Shown piece after piece: positions 27,045 through 37,227 of a stretch of DNA of 64,000 bases. The notes under the pieces were generated by a model that saw nothing but the letters and a program-made list of their open reading frames with translations, searched no databases and had not been told where the DNA came from. The first letter of the stretch is position 1, and each line of letters starts with the position of its first letter. A program made the position numbers and the translations under genes. Source of the stretch: Hofstenia miamia (Eukaryota; Xenacoelomorpha; Acoela; Hofsteniidae); assembly GCA_900660155.1 (NCBI GenBank), contig CABFPE010000097.1, positions 43,584-107,583 of the forward strand. Reading direction: 5' to 3'.

Positions 27045-29895
27045 AATAATACATATATACAAACATGAAATACACACAATCTAAAATATGCTACAACTAT
27101 AAATTTTAGAGCCCAAATGGCGTTGTGCCAATGATGATTACATTCTTAAGAAGCAGAAATGCAATCATGTCATTGATTGCTCAGACGCTTCTGATGAATC
27201 AAATTGCACAGTTTACCAAAATGAAGACTATGTAAGTAAATTTACTTAAACTAAGCCTTATAAAAATGCTTAGCAATCGAGCGAATGGCTGAGTGTGTTT
27301 ATTAATGGGACAAGAGAAGACTATTCCGATGTGAAACACATGGGGACTTTATCACGTGAGAAGATTAATAAATATGGAGTCAAAATTGACGACTTCATAA
27401 TTCAGTGCTCATTTGATTCAGAACCTTGTTCATATGAAAACTTTGTGAAATGGCAAAATGATATCTATGGCAATTGTTTCACGTTTAATCATAAAGACAA
27501 GTAAGTTCATAAATTGAATTGGTGATCTGTCACTAATTTAGGATTCCAGTGACGTCAACTAGAGAAGGATCATTGTATGGACTTAAGCTGGCCATGTACA
27601 TTGACCTTAATAATTACGTTCATCTCTTATCACAAGAGGCAGGTGTTCGCGTAAGTATTCATCCACGAAATGTACAACCATTTCCAGAAGACGAAGGTTT
27701 TTCGGTTTCTCCAGGCACAGCGACATTTATCAGGATTCAAGAAAAGCAATTCAAACGGGTCCCTCACTTCCGCAATAAGTGCAATGAAAATAAGTGGCCA
27801 GAAACAGTGAAGATAATGAACAATTCTCAATACAGGTTTCTTCTATTTTTTCATATTTCTTAGAAAAAAACGTAAATCAATATTTAGATACACTTCTAAA
27901 GCATGCAATAAGTTCTGCTTGGCTGAATACACTTATAAGAAATGCAACTGTTCCCCATCGTTGGTTTTAGATGTTGCAAGCATACAAATGTGTAGCTATA
28001 TTGATCCCAATGATCGGAAATGCTTAGATGATGTTCTTGAAGACTATAGCAGAGGAGTATTGAAATGTGATTGTGAAGTAAGTGGACTTGATTGATACAA
28101 TTTTATGTTATGCTTTAGATGTTATCAAATTAATAATTTTTCAATTTGCGGTGGTAAAAATTTTAAAAGTTTGCTGCAGAATTATTGATTCACTCTGAGA
28201 AAAGGTGATAGACATAGATGCTTAATGGTCTACTTTAAGGGGTAGGCGCTCAACCCGTGTGAATTGGTCCTGCCATGTACATGCATAAATATGGCGAAGT
28301 AATGTAACACAGATAAGCCGAGCCCACAATGAACAAAGTAACGCTAGGGATTCTGGACATGTCACATTAAGAAAAATATAGTTCATTTCAAAAAGCAAAT
28401 TGTGCCGTCTGAGGCAATGGGTACATACAGCCTGAACTTATAATTCTAAATTTAAGTAATTCTTCGGTGCAACTATCGCTAATATATGACTTAAGACATA
28501 TTTTCATAATCAATTTTATCAGGATTTACATTGAATTATTTATTTTTCCCTGAATTCGAATATTGAGAAATTTGTTTCTAAAATTTAAAATATTGAAATT
28601 TATGGAATCATTCAAAAACTGTTTAGGTTCCCTGTGAAGAAGTAAAGTATCGTACAGATTTTTCTGCTGCAAGTTGGCCTGAAGTAGAATATCTTATCCA
28701 CTTCCTGAGAATGCTCATAAATGAAACGGGTGCGGAGATTTCTAAAAAGATTTGGAATTTAAGATTGCTATTGATTGAGCATGAGTTCAATGAAGAGGTT
28801 ATGAAATTTGTTTGCAGAGAAGTAAAAAAAGAGTTCGTTAAAGTTGAAATATATTTTGACGATTTGTCCCTAGAAGATATTTATGAGGTAATCCATTTAG
28901 ATTAAGACGGTTGGTTTTAGTCTTTCTTTGAAACTTGTACCTCAAATACAAATATGTCTATATTCCTAGATGATAGGCATGCAATGTCTCAAAGTTTAAA
29001 TAATTTCTAAGTTATCTAGGCATCCTAAACATGATCTGCACTTCTTAAAGGAAACCAGTTTATCATCTTAATTATCTCTTAGCATCTTATGCGCTACAGA
29101 ACAATTTCATATAATTTACAGGATTTAAGGAGTCTAATAACGCTAGCTAACGATAAATTGAATGCTATAGAAAACTAACACATACAACATCTATTTTACT
29201 AATTACCTTGTAAATTCGACCCGATTCAATCCACAACTGGCCTAGTTCCGAATCCGAGCCTTACTGAAAGTTGAAAACTGCTCAAATCTATTCATTAATT
29301 AATAATTTCTACAACAAGCCATATTTACATTTAACAATACTTTTCAGTGCGTTCTCAATTTTTAGTAGGCTACATCAGTTCCATAGCATAAAATAAATGC
29401 AAAAATTTGTGTAAAATAATATTTTAATAATTAGCAAAGATTGAATGGAAGTTTCTCTTCCATTTTGATAAACAACTGACTTAAGTTCTATTCATTATAT
29501 AAAACTCAGAAACATCTATATACTCTCTGAATCACATTGTTTGTGGTCGTAATTATAAAATGTATATTTTCCTGATAACATCTATAACGACTCTAATACA
29601 AATTTATATTCTTCTCATCCACCAAAAAAAGATTTTTTCCTGTTATGATTCACATCTTTGAATAATTTAGGAGAGCCAACTAACTTGGAACACTTACATC
29701 AGCAATATCGGGGGTTCCCTTGGACTGTGGGTCGGCCTAAGCATCATAAGTCTGGTTGAAGCTTTCGAAGTGATATTCTACTTAGCTGCATGGTTTTATA
29801 AAATGAAGTTTATTCAGAAAACTTTTAGAAGTAATTCAACAGACAGTGATGGGACACACAGTAATGGACGTGTTAAAGCATCGACAGATGTATAA
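17289..29895 (+). CDS. DEG/ENaC-family (ASIC-like) cation channel with LDLa repeats
   Basis: Subunit of a trimeric, amiloride-type sodium/cation channel of the plasma membrane. Coding exons: 17289-17603, 24461-24647, 27110-27231, 27274-27500, 27542-27835, 27888-28077, 28627-28887, 29671-29895. All introns are GT-AG, all phases agree, and the total is 606 residues. Landmarks: the HG gating motif (residues 24-25, TAHGIPR), first membrane helix about 38-58, post-M1 motif WPSVTVCNLN (82-91), and a six-cysteine LDLa repeat (125-158). A second LDLa-like repeat with four cysteines follows (173-200), then the cysteine-rich palm/thumb block of exons 6-7, the signature ending SAASWP, and a second helix beginning IGGSLGLWVGLSIISLVE (545-562). 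Ion selectivity and activating ligand cannot be read from sequence. The start is the first Met after an in-frame TGA; a 5' non-coding exon is possible. ENaC/ASIC proteins usually lack LDLa repeats, which makes this architecture unusual. Confidence 0.93.
18356..18880 (-). mobile_element. Mariner/Tc1-superfamily transposon 3' end fragment
   Basis: Minus-strand reading from about 18875 to the stop at 18591-18589 contains VDDLRQFIRDAISEINDKPG and VLLAFKHRMHLIVENGGSHI, the usual C-terminal end of a mariner-like transposase (...AI...I......FR.RL..CI...GGH.E). The outer end CAGGGTGTCCCAAAAAT (18356-18372) looks like a mariner terminal repeat. No catalytic block is present. The coding part is much richer in GC than its surroundings. 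It lies in intron 1 of the channel gene. Confidence 0.7.
19652..20750 (+). repeat. Dispersed repeat copy split by a LINE insertion
   Basis: Segments 19652-19830 and about 20572-20750 match the continuous copy at 16197-16640 in order and orientation. The intervening 740 bases are LINE sequence, so the LINE landed in a pre-existing repeat. Confidence 0.6.
19833..20571 (+). mobile_element. LINE 3'-end fragment (end of RT ORF and tail)
   Basis: 171 open codons read VKDLGVYISKNLS, then a block starting LYLKRNIPFNTN, TKIHIYNTIIKSKLTYAF and LEKLQRRCTKFILPL. This is the thumb/C-terminal part of a CR1/Jockey-type reverse-transcriptase ORF (K.LGV...L.F..HI, then L.Y....W). It is 5' truncated as usual for LINEs and ends near an A-rich tail (about 20545-20571). 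It lies in intron 1 of the channel gene. Confidence 0.85.
20770..20945 (-). mobile_element. LINE RT fragment on the opposite strand
   Basis: The reverse strand reads GFLTDRLHTKTP and, one frame over, a GVPQGTIMGP-like block (about 20825-20785), the RT fingers-palm junction. It is a short decayed piece abutting the plus-strand fragment that starts near 20950. Confidence 0.6.
20950..21765 (+). mobile_element. LINE RT domain fragment
   Basis: Plus-strand blocks in RT order: ITPLYKTGDPIIAKNYRSIS, a block starting LFEKLLHIQINQYL, LSKQYGFRAKHCTSDAI, then RGVLQGT (about 21393-21413), a degenerate YADD block (YQFAEDI, about 21428) and VTYLGVDIDKDLKFDKFL (to 21764). Stops and frame changes interrupt it. 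It appears to be the same LINE family as 19833 but lacks its tail. Confidence 0.8.
21766..24460. other. Rest of channel intron 1; no gene recognised
   Basis: A fragment resembling the dispersed repeat lies near 23385-23430 (GTGGGGGTTTTGGGGTCAAT). A small GC-richer patch at 22868-22960 matches nothing I know. Confidence 0.45.
24461..24647 (+). CDS. Channel exon 2: LDLa repeat 1
   Basis: Acceptor AAATTTTAG, donor GACG|GTGAGT, 187 nt (enters phase 0, leaves phase 1). Six cysteines with the LDLa spacing and the calcium-binding acidic cluster CDGMYDC...EDEKNC. Confidence 0.9.
24648..26734. other. Channel intron 2, upstream part; no gene recognised
   Basis: AT-rich intron sequence without extended open frames or clear repeats. 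Confidence 0.5.
26738..26918 (-). mobile_element. LINE ORF C-terminal fragment
   Basis: The reverse strand reads KKHRRYLEELGVSKWGGAVA followed by QKAALLGTARVLRKALRLPG. The element QK.ALLGTARILRK.L is a common C-terminal motif of reverse-transcriptase ORFs of type-1 (R2/I-like) retrotransposons in invertebrates. GC content is well above the intron around it. A TTA microsatellite (26921-26962) abuts it. Confidence 0.5.
26919..27042. repeat. (TTA)n and (TA)n microsatellites
   Basis: TTA/ATT triplets at 26921-26962 and a TA run at 27011-27042, inside channel intron 2 about 70 bases before exon 3. Confidence 0.95.
27110..27231 (+). CDS. Channel exon 3: LDLa-like repeat 2
   Basis: 122 nt between AAATTTTAG and TAT|GTAAGT, joining exon 2 through a split Glu codon. 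It keeps the C-terminal LDLa half (CNHVIDCSDASDESNC) with four cysteines. The first two cysteines of a standard repeat are absent or reduced to KWRC. Confidence 0.9.
27274..27500 (+). CDS. Channel exon 4: finger/palm region
   Basis: 227 nt. After a short 42-base intron it encodes the ectodomain segment with FIIQCSFDSEPCSYENF and YGNCFTFNHK; GNCFTFN is the usual DEG/ENaC palm motif (G.CY.FN). Confidence 0.92.
27542..27835 (+). CDS. Channel exon 5: palm domain
   Basis: 294 nt. Contains GSLYGLKLAMYIDLNNY and GVRVSIHPRNVQPFPEDEGF, matching the G.KV.IH......P...G pattern of ASIC/ENaC palm strands. Confidence 0.93.
27888..28077 (+). CDS. Channel exon 6: thumb cysteine cluster
   Basis: 190 nt. YTSKACNKFCLAEYTYKKCN followed by CSP and later CLDD...CDCE gives the conserved disulphide ladder of the thumb. 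Confidence 0.93.
28627..28887 (+). CDS. Channel exon 7: end of cysteine domain
   Basis: 261 nt. Starts VPCEEVKYRTDFSAASWP, the C.C..PC....Y....S...WP signature, followed by a charged, mostly helical stretch leading to the palm. Confidence 0.92.
28888..29670. other. Channel intron 7; nothing recognised
   Basis: No open frame or repeat structure. The 549-base intron 6 (28078-28626) is likewise featureless. Confidence 0.5.
29671..29895 (+). CDS. Channel exon 8: pore helix M2 and tail
   Basis: 225 nt including the TAA stop. ISNIGGSLGLWVGLSIISLV contains the degenerin-site region and the G-x-S selectivity filter as GLS (554-556). A short Ser/Thr-rich cytoplasmic tail follows. Confidence 0.94.
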   Translation, partial: ESQLTWNTYISNIGGSLGLWVGLSIISLVEAFEVIFYLAAWFYKMKFIQKTFRSNSTDSDGTHSNGRVKASTDV

Positions 29896-29960
29896 TACGC
29901 ATGCTTCCCAAACGCCACTTGTTTCAAATTTATATATTTTCTTATAATTATTTGACATCC

Positions 29961-29966
29961 AATAAA
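29961..29966 (+). promoter_or_regulatory. Polyadenylation signal of the channel gene
   Basis: AATAAA lies 66 bases after the stop codon on the coding strand. Confidence 0.6.
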
Positions 29967-30469
29967 ATTGATAAAGTATGAAAATAATTCAAATGGTCTA
30001 AGCTCACAGTCGTCTACTTTATTTTGCCAAAGTCTATATGTATTATCACGAGACTTTCCCTAAATATAATAAATTGAAATCTGAAAAACTGAATGCCAAA
30101 GAAAGAGACTAACAACAAAATAAGAGTTTTACATATCTATCAAAGCTTATTGAAGAATTACAAAATTTTGAAAATGCTGCTGTCGTCAGCGTAGTGATGA
30201 CATTATCACTTCCTTTTGTAGAGGAGGATTGCCTTAGTAACATACAAAGTTTTATAGTAAAATATTTAGAACGAAAATTTTCATTAGGAATTAGGAGGGC
30301 TGAATCGACCTCTTGTGATTTCAGCAGTAAAAAATATGAAGAAGAAGAAAAATCTTTATTCAAAAATTGATTGAACAATAAAGAATACTGATAACAATTC
30401 TGAAAGCGTCAAGAAAAGAAATACAAACAAAATAAAATGAAACACAACAAGAAATAGTTACAAATAATA

Positions 30470-30600
30470 GTGTAATATGAACTGGGATTATGGCGATGTT
30501 AGTTTCTTTTAATAGAGTGATCAGATTGTCAAAATTTATAACCTCGTCATTTCAGTCTCTTTATATTAAATGTGTAAAAGTATTTTTAATGTCAAACTTA
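30470..30600 (-). mobile_element. Divergent LINE tail fragment
   Basis: The minus strand resembles the C-terminal ORF end of the LINE copies at 30842 and 31908 (IPKYIKQI... followed by a D/N-rich tail). It directly precedes the 1066-bp tandem unit starting near 30601. Confidence 0.5.
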
Positions 30601-31666
30601 AAGTTTTTTAATCGAGTTATTTGTTTGATATATTTCGGTAATTTATTCCATATATTTATAGCTGTGTTTAGAAAATGAAATGAAATGAAACAAAATGAAA
30701 TATCTATATTTAGAGTTGCTTTTTACAATATAAAATACTGTTTACAACTCTAAATAGCGTCAAACAATAGAAATAAAGGAACAAAACACATACAAAAATA
30801 CTATTTACAAAAATAATTACAAATACTAGCTTGGGCTATGGCGAATTTAGGTTAGATGTGGTCTATTGAATAATCACTATTATAAAATTTAAAACCTCGC
30901 CATTTGTATTCAAGCCTTTCTTTTGTATAACTACAGAAGTATTTTTTAATTTCGTTTTTGAATACTCTTAATCTATTTATTTGTTTTATAGATTTAGGTA
31001 AATTATTCCATATATTTATTGATGTGCTGAGAAATGAATTTTTCATTATTTTATTGTTACATAGAAGAGGCCTAATTTTTAGGGTTCTATGATTATGTCT
31101 AAGCAATATTTTAGAGAATATAGAAAGTTAGATTGGTAGTATGGAATAATATTATTAAATATTTTAAGAAAAGTAGTCAATATATTTTAATAAACGATGC
31201 ATTGCGAATTTAGAAAAGTTTTTGTTAATTTCTTGATTTCTATATTTCTGTTATATATATATGATTAACATCTATTTTTATAGCCCATTTTATCTGTACA
31301 TTGAATTTATTGCAAAGTTGTTGATTTATGTCGGTATATAGTATGTTTCCGTAATTAAAGTGGCTTAGTATTAATGGGTGAATTAATTGAATTTTTGCTG
31401 TGGTTGGAAGCTGTTGCTAAAAGCCTTAATTGAAATAGCCATTTTCTTAATAACATTAGTAATTTGTTTTTAATAAAATTAAGTTGAGAATCAAAAATGA
31501 TACCTAAATATTTAAAAGAATGAACTTGTTCTATGTATGTATCATTAAATTTCAATATAAATTGTGAACTATTTGTGGATTTATTGTTAGATTTAGGTCT
31601 AATTAAGCGAAATTGAGTGTTAGGTGGGTTTATTCTTAGTTTTAGTGAAGCAAAACATTGTGCAAG
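30601..31666 (-). mobile_element. LINE 3' portion, tandem copy 1
   Basis: Minus-strand blocks FNDTYIEQVHSFKYLGIIFD (31555-31496) and a block starting NSFLSTSINIWNNLPKSI, then KNEIKKYFCS (31057-30944), form the RT thumb and C-terminal end of a CR1/Jockey-type LINE ORF. The tail contains GAAAT-type short repeats (30673-30702). It is nearly identical to 31667-32727, so this is a tandem duplication rather than an independent insertion. Confidence 0.85.
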
Positions 31667-33000
31667 AAGTTTTTTAATTTAGTTATTTGTTTGATATATT
31701 TCGGTAATTTATTCAATATATTTATAGCTGTGTTTAGAAAATGAAATGAAATGAAATAAAATGAAATATCTATATTTAGAGTTGCTTTTTACAATATAAA
31801 ATACTGTTTACAACTCTAAATAGCGTCAAACAATAGAAATAAAGGAACAAAACACATACAAAAATACTATTTACAAAAATAATTACAAATACTAGCTTGG
31901 GCTATGGCGAATTTAGGTTAGATGTGGTCTATTGAATAATCACTATTATAAAATTTAAAACCTCGCCATTTGTATTCAAGCCTTTCTTTTGTATAACTAC
32001 AGAAGTATTTTTTAATTTCGTTTTTGAATACTCTTAATCTATTTATTTGTTTTATAGATTTAGGTAAATTATTCCATATATTTATTGATGTGTTGAGAAA
32101 TGAATTTTTCATTATTTTCTTGTTACATGGAAGAGGCCTAATTTTTAGGGTTCTATGATTATGTCTAAGCAATATTTTAGAGGATAGAAAGTTAGATTGG
32201 TAGTATGGAATAATATTATTAAATATTTTAAGAAAAGTAGTCAATATATTTTAATAAACGATGCATTGCGAATTTAGAAAAGTTTTTGTTAATTTCTTGA
32301 TTTCTATATTTCTGTTATATATATATGATTAACTTCTATTTTTATAGCCCATTTTATTTGTACATTGAATTTATTGCAAAGTTGTTGATTTATGTCGGTA
32401 TACAGTATGTTTCCGTAATTAAAGTGGCTTAGTATTAATGGGTGAATTAATTGAGTTTTTGCTGTGGTTGGAAGCTGTTGCTAAAAGCCTTAATTGAAAT
32501 AGCCATTTTCTTAATAACATTAGTTATTTGTTTTATAAAATTAAGTTGAGAATCAAAAATGATACCTAAATATTTAAAAGAATGAACTTGTTCTATGTAT
32601 GTATCATTAAATTTCAATATAAATTGTGAACTATTTGTGGATATATTAGATTTAGGTCTAATTAAGCGAAATTGAGTTTTAGGTGGGTTTATTCTTAGTT
32701 TCAGTGAAGCAAAACATTGTGCAAGAAGAGTGAAATTTTTTTCGAGAACTTTTATAGCAGTTTCAGGAGACTTATGTAAACTAAATAGCATATCATCAGC
32801 ATATTGTATAACATTACATTTGGTATGATTGCTGAAATAATTTACATAGAGTCAGAGATAATTTCATTTTGGTTAGATAGCTGCGTATTAGGTCTGCACA
32901 TTTGTCTGAGAAGCCCAGAATTTATATTTATTTAATTAATATGTGGTGGTCGATAGAATCAAATGCCTTTAATAAATATAAGCATGCAACTGCTGAACAC
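31667..33000 (-). mobile_element. LINE 3' portion with RT catalytic box, tandem copy 2
   Basis: The minus strand reads, 5' to 3': VACLYLLKAFDSIDHHILI (about 32985-32930, RT palm), ILGFSDKCADLIR, then the catalytic box QYADDMLFSLHKSPETAI (about 32805-32750), a block starting SLKLRINPPKTQF, YLGIIFDSQLNF, and the ORF end NSFLNTSINIWNNLP...KKYFCSYTKERLEYKWRGF. YADD is intact, but the ORF is broken and its 5' part absent. The segment to 32727 is duplicated in 30601-31666. Confidence 0.88.
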
Positions 33001-33440
33001 TCATCAATAAGAGAGTTTATAATTATTCGCTTCTTATACCTAATTGGTGGTTAACATTGAAAAATTGCAAGACCACTGCGTCGAATGGAAAAAAATTCAA
33101 AGTTTAATTACTCTGTTACTTTGGACTAGCACTTTTTATGAAAATATAACTATTTCTTAGAAAACATCATTTTTTGTTGAGTAAATCGACTTTAAGACCA
33201 AATTTCCCTCAGACATAAAATTCTAAAATAAGGATTCGTTTAATTTCAAAATAAATTTAAAGTAATATTGATAGTAAATGTTTTTAATCATAAAAGCCGT
33301 CACTGAGGAGCCAATGCATACATATTAGACAACGGAACTATTATTTTGATGGCTTTCAGACACAATCCACCATAGTCCTCATTAGTCGTTGTTTTTTGCC
33401 ACTTTCAAGCTGCTTCTTAGGCTTTGAGGGAGAGATTTTT

Positions 33441-33524
33441 GCTTTCTTAATATATCTTCCCTTAGTAGGCTTTCTTAATATATCTTCCCTAAGTAAGCTT
33501 TCTTAATATATCTTCCCTTAGTAG
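33441..33524. repeat. Minisatellite, three 28-bp units
   Basis: Units 33441-33468, 33469-33496 and 33497-33524 each begin GCTTTCTTAATATATCTTCC. Units 1 and 3 are identical and unit 2 differs at two positions. Confidence 0.95.
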
Positions 33525-33815
33525 CTAAGTTACTGAATGCAGTAGAGGCACAGGACTCTTTCTGGTTAATTTTGTTAATAGTGAAGCTCTTAAGAATTGT
33601 TGCTAGTTTTTCTTAATCGTCTTTTTTTTATATATTCCACATATTTTGCATTGATCATTTTAAATCTCAATCCTACGTATTTCGTTCTCATTGCCTCCTT
33701 ACTCTTTTATTCCACCATTCTTAAGATAATAGATTCTTTATTCAGATAAATGTTAACAATTAAATAACTAATAATTTATCTAAATAGCATCATTAAATTC
33801 ACAAAAACACATATA

Positions 33816-34152
33816 CAATTCACAAATTACAAAAGAAATCTTCCAAGCTATGGATAAATTACCATAGTACTATTTTAATAACGAGTTTTTGGATCTATAT
33901 AGTTTAAAACAGACAGCATTGTTCGAGACAAAACTATTCTTTTAGATCAAAATAGATATACATTGTACCTACTAAAAATGATTGTTTTCAATGATCTCGC
34001 ACACTTGTATTATCCTTACATTCGGGTGGAAAATTATTTTCAAATGGAAATATCTGGAAGTCGAACAAATTTGACAAAACGTCTTTAATGATTGTATATC
34101 CTATATATCGTTGAGAAAAGAATATTATATTTCTTTATGAGATTAGCTTAAT
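33816..34152. repeat. Haplotype-like duplication, copy 1
   Basis: Runs up to the single N at 34153 and is repeated at 34154-34510 with scattered substitutions and one 20-base indel. No coding sequence. Confidence 0.85.
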
Positions 34153-34153
34153 N

Positions 34154-34510
34154 CAATTCACAAATTACAAAATAAATCTTCCAGGCTATGGATAAATTAC
34201 TATAGTACTATTTTAATAACGAGTTCTTGTATCTATATAGTATAAAACAGACAGCATTGGTCGAGTCAAAACCATTCTTTTAGATAAAAATAGATATACA
34301 TTGTACTTACTAAAAATGATTGTTTTCAATGATCTCGCACACTTGTATTATCCTTACATTCAAGTTTGTGAAAATTATATCGAGTGGAAAATTATTTTCA
34401 AATGGAAATATCTGGAAGTCGAACAAATTTGACAAAACGTCTTTAATGATTGTATATCCTATATATCGTTGAGAAAAGAATATTATATTTCTTTATGAGA
34501 TTAGCTTAAT
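34154..34510. repeat. Haplotype-like duplication, copy 2
   Basis: Begins directly after N 34153 at the same base as copy 1 (CAATTCACAAATTAC). It carries 20 extra bases near 34361-34382. Confidence 0.85.
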
Positions 34511-35527
34511 CGATCACTGAAGTATTATGTCTTCATATAGGTACATGTTAAGATAATAGTTAAATTGGAACTATTTATTGCATTTAGATATTATTTAATT
34601 GAAATTTTCCCTCCGAAAAATTGTTCACTAAGCATTGATAACTATCCTAGAAGAAAAGGTAAATAAACCTGTAGCATAACATTATGAATGAAGGACATTA
34701 AATTGTATTTTTAAGGAATTTCAGTCTTAAAAATAAAAAAACCAACATTGTCAATGTACTATTACTTTTTGATAATGCACGTTTGTTTATCACAGTCGCT
34801 ATGGTTTTCTTGTAAGACCTAGAGATTTAATATATAACAATGCTATCATCCAAAAAGATATTCGTGCTTAAAATACGTGACCCACGGTGTTATTGAATAA
34901 GCCTTTCTTGTGGACATTTCTTGCATATGATTTTAAATATTAATTTTTTAAGATTTGTAGTTTGTAGCTTAGAGTATAATATGAAGTTAAAATAGCTTCA
35001 GAAGTTTACAGTGAATTTTACTGAAACATTATCAAATGCGCTTACTCGAAAATCCAAATTCTTTTTCATCAAGACAAGCAAAATAGAATAAATTGTTTTA
35101 TTTTAATAAATGCTGAGTTTTCGAGGTATTTTTGATTCAAAGTAGTGATTATATAAACTATAGAATTACAAAAGCACCCATATATTAGCTCCAACAAATT
35201 ACTATACATTCTTATAAACAGCTCAAATTGAAAAACACATTTCCCTTTTGCTTTCAATCATTCATCTAAAATTTATTGCTATAAACACTAGAATATTTTT
35301 TGATGAACTATTTCAGTATAAAATGCCAGCCCTATTATATGAAAATGGCGGGAAAGTTTTGGTAACAATATAATTTATTATCAAATCACCTATAAAAATT
35401 GATTTCATCAATTCATTAGTTGCTCAGAAAATTGGAAATTGAGTAACGGCACTATTTACAAAAAACTACAAAACTAAAAATAGCACCTGGTTTTGAATTT
35501 GAAATTCATAATTAATAGACAACTGCA
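34511..35527. other. 3' flank of XPR1; no gene recognised
   Basis: Contains a reverse-strand AATAAA (35379-35374) about 150 bases after the XPR1 stop, a plausible polyadenylation signal. Otherwise featureless. Confidence 0.45.
35374..35379 (-). promoter_or_regulatory. Candidate XPR1 polyadenylation signal
   Basis: AATAAA on the coding (minus) strand about 150 bases past the stop codon. In sequence this AT-rich the hexamer is common, so this is tentative. Confidence 0.4.
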
Positions 35528-35597
35528 CTAATCAAATTCATCTTCATCTTCTTCCAGAAGAAGCTTGGTTTCAGACTTCGAAGCATAAGCACCATAG
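35528..35597 (-). CDS. XPR1: XPR1 exon 14: acidic C-terminus
   Basis: 70 nt including TAG. The tail [14 protein letters not shown] has the acidic character of human ...VLIEDTDDEANT. Confidence 0.88.
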
Positions 35598-37191
35598 CTA
35601 AACATAGGAATTACAAAATCTCCTATAATATTATCCTGCATGCTTTAATGAAAGCAAAAAAATTAATTTTTTTAGTACTTTCTCCGTTATTACAAACAAT
35701 TAAATTCTGAAATGTTTGAAATCCACAACAATCTACAAGTGGCAATTCAAAAATATATTTTAGCATATTCAATACAGAATTCCCAGAATTTAATAAGGTG
35801 GAAGTACTAAGTGGATTCAAAAGTGCTTTAAAATTAAATAACTCAGGGATGTGTGTAAATATTTTATCATTCTAGAAATTTATTTTGTGACTTTAAGCGC
35901 AACACGTATCAATGGTTTTGGACATATCACTAAAAAGTTACAATTCTTTGTTTCTATGGGCTCGACACATGACTACATTAACGTTAGGTATACGGAAAAT
36001 GCAAAAATCATTTTTAAAAAAACTCCAACTACTTCAGCCACAGAAGCACGCTTAAGTAGGAATTGTCAACATTGCATTCAAGCATACTCCCCAATGGATA
36101 TGGTCAAGCCACAAGATTTACAAATTTCGTAATAAGCTTAGAGAACATCCTTTGTAAATGTGGAAAACCGATTGTTCTTTTAAAATGACACCAGGCAGTT
36201 TAAAGTTAAAGCAAGTGTTAATGAAAGTTTAACTTACTTGGGGCTGCGTTTGTTTTTGATATAATTTTCATCGTCCATCATTTTACAAAGAACTTCTTGA
36301 TTATCTTGATCAAGAGGTGCAACACTGATGTCACGCACTGCTCGGAATTCACCACAATTGTTAAGATGCTCGTTTTCCAAACGGAAAAAATTCCAAACAA
36401 ATCGCCTAAAATACAAAATTATGACGTAATCACGCTTAACACAGTAAGTTAATAGGAGTTAGTACAAATACGGATAATGTTTAATAAACAAATTGGACTC
36501 AACAATTCTTTGAGTAAGAGTCCGTGAATAGGAAAACTGTTCATACATATCAGACTTCGAATTTCGCATATTTCTAGGTCATATTCAGTGTACTTTGATT
36601 AGAGTCCAAAAACCCTCAAAGAGATTTTTAGAAATAGATGACAGCAGCTAAGGTCTTCAGCTATGATGATGATAATTGAGTACACCGTTTTAAAAACATG
36701 GATTTCACCTGATCCTCGACATGTTCGGATTGATAGACCAGAAACCACAATCTTCATTAATCCAATATCTTTGAAGTCAATTGCAGCAAATTCTTTATTA
36801 AAAAAGAATTTTTTGTAAAATATAGAGTTTGTATGAATTGCATGGGACCAAAGTCTGTCTAAACATTTCTCCCTATAGAGTTGTATCGTGATATCTATTG
36901 ATAATAATTGGAGCATGGTTTGGAATATTCCTTCGAAATCACCTTTTACAAATTTCAATAAGTCCACTGGAAAACTTCATTTTCAACAAATATTTGGAAC
37001 CACATAGTCCGCGATTCTCCACATCTATGAAGAAACACTACCGCTACCAGCAGGCTTGTCCATGGGGCAGAATTTCGTTCCTCACCTCACGATAACTTTC
37101 GTCGGGATCCCCACGACACTAAAATGCAAACACATGCGTACATATTTACTAGCAATTTTGCTTATTGTTTTTGCCAAATTTATGTAATTTC

Positions 37192-37227
<36 letters not shown>

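Noticed and set aside
26744-27049. 101-codon plus-strand frame with Tyr and Ile/Tyr runs
   Set aside because: Made of microsatellites and the antisense of a LINE fragment; no plus-strand homology.
33441-33524. CRISPR-like array
   Set aside because: The 28-bp units are directly adjacent without spacers and the genome is animal; it is a minisatellite.
36599-36967. 122-codon minus-strand frame in the XPR1 intron
   Set aside because: Not bounded by splice sites that keep the XPR1 phase and unlike any XPR1 segment; possibly an old transposon remnant but not recognisable.
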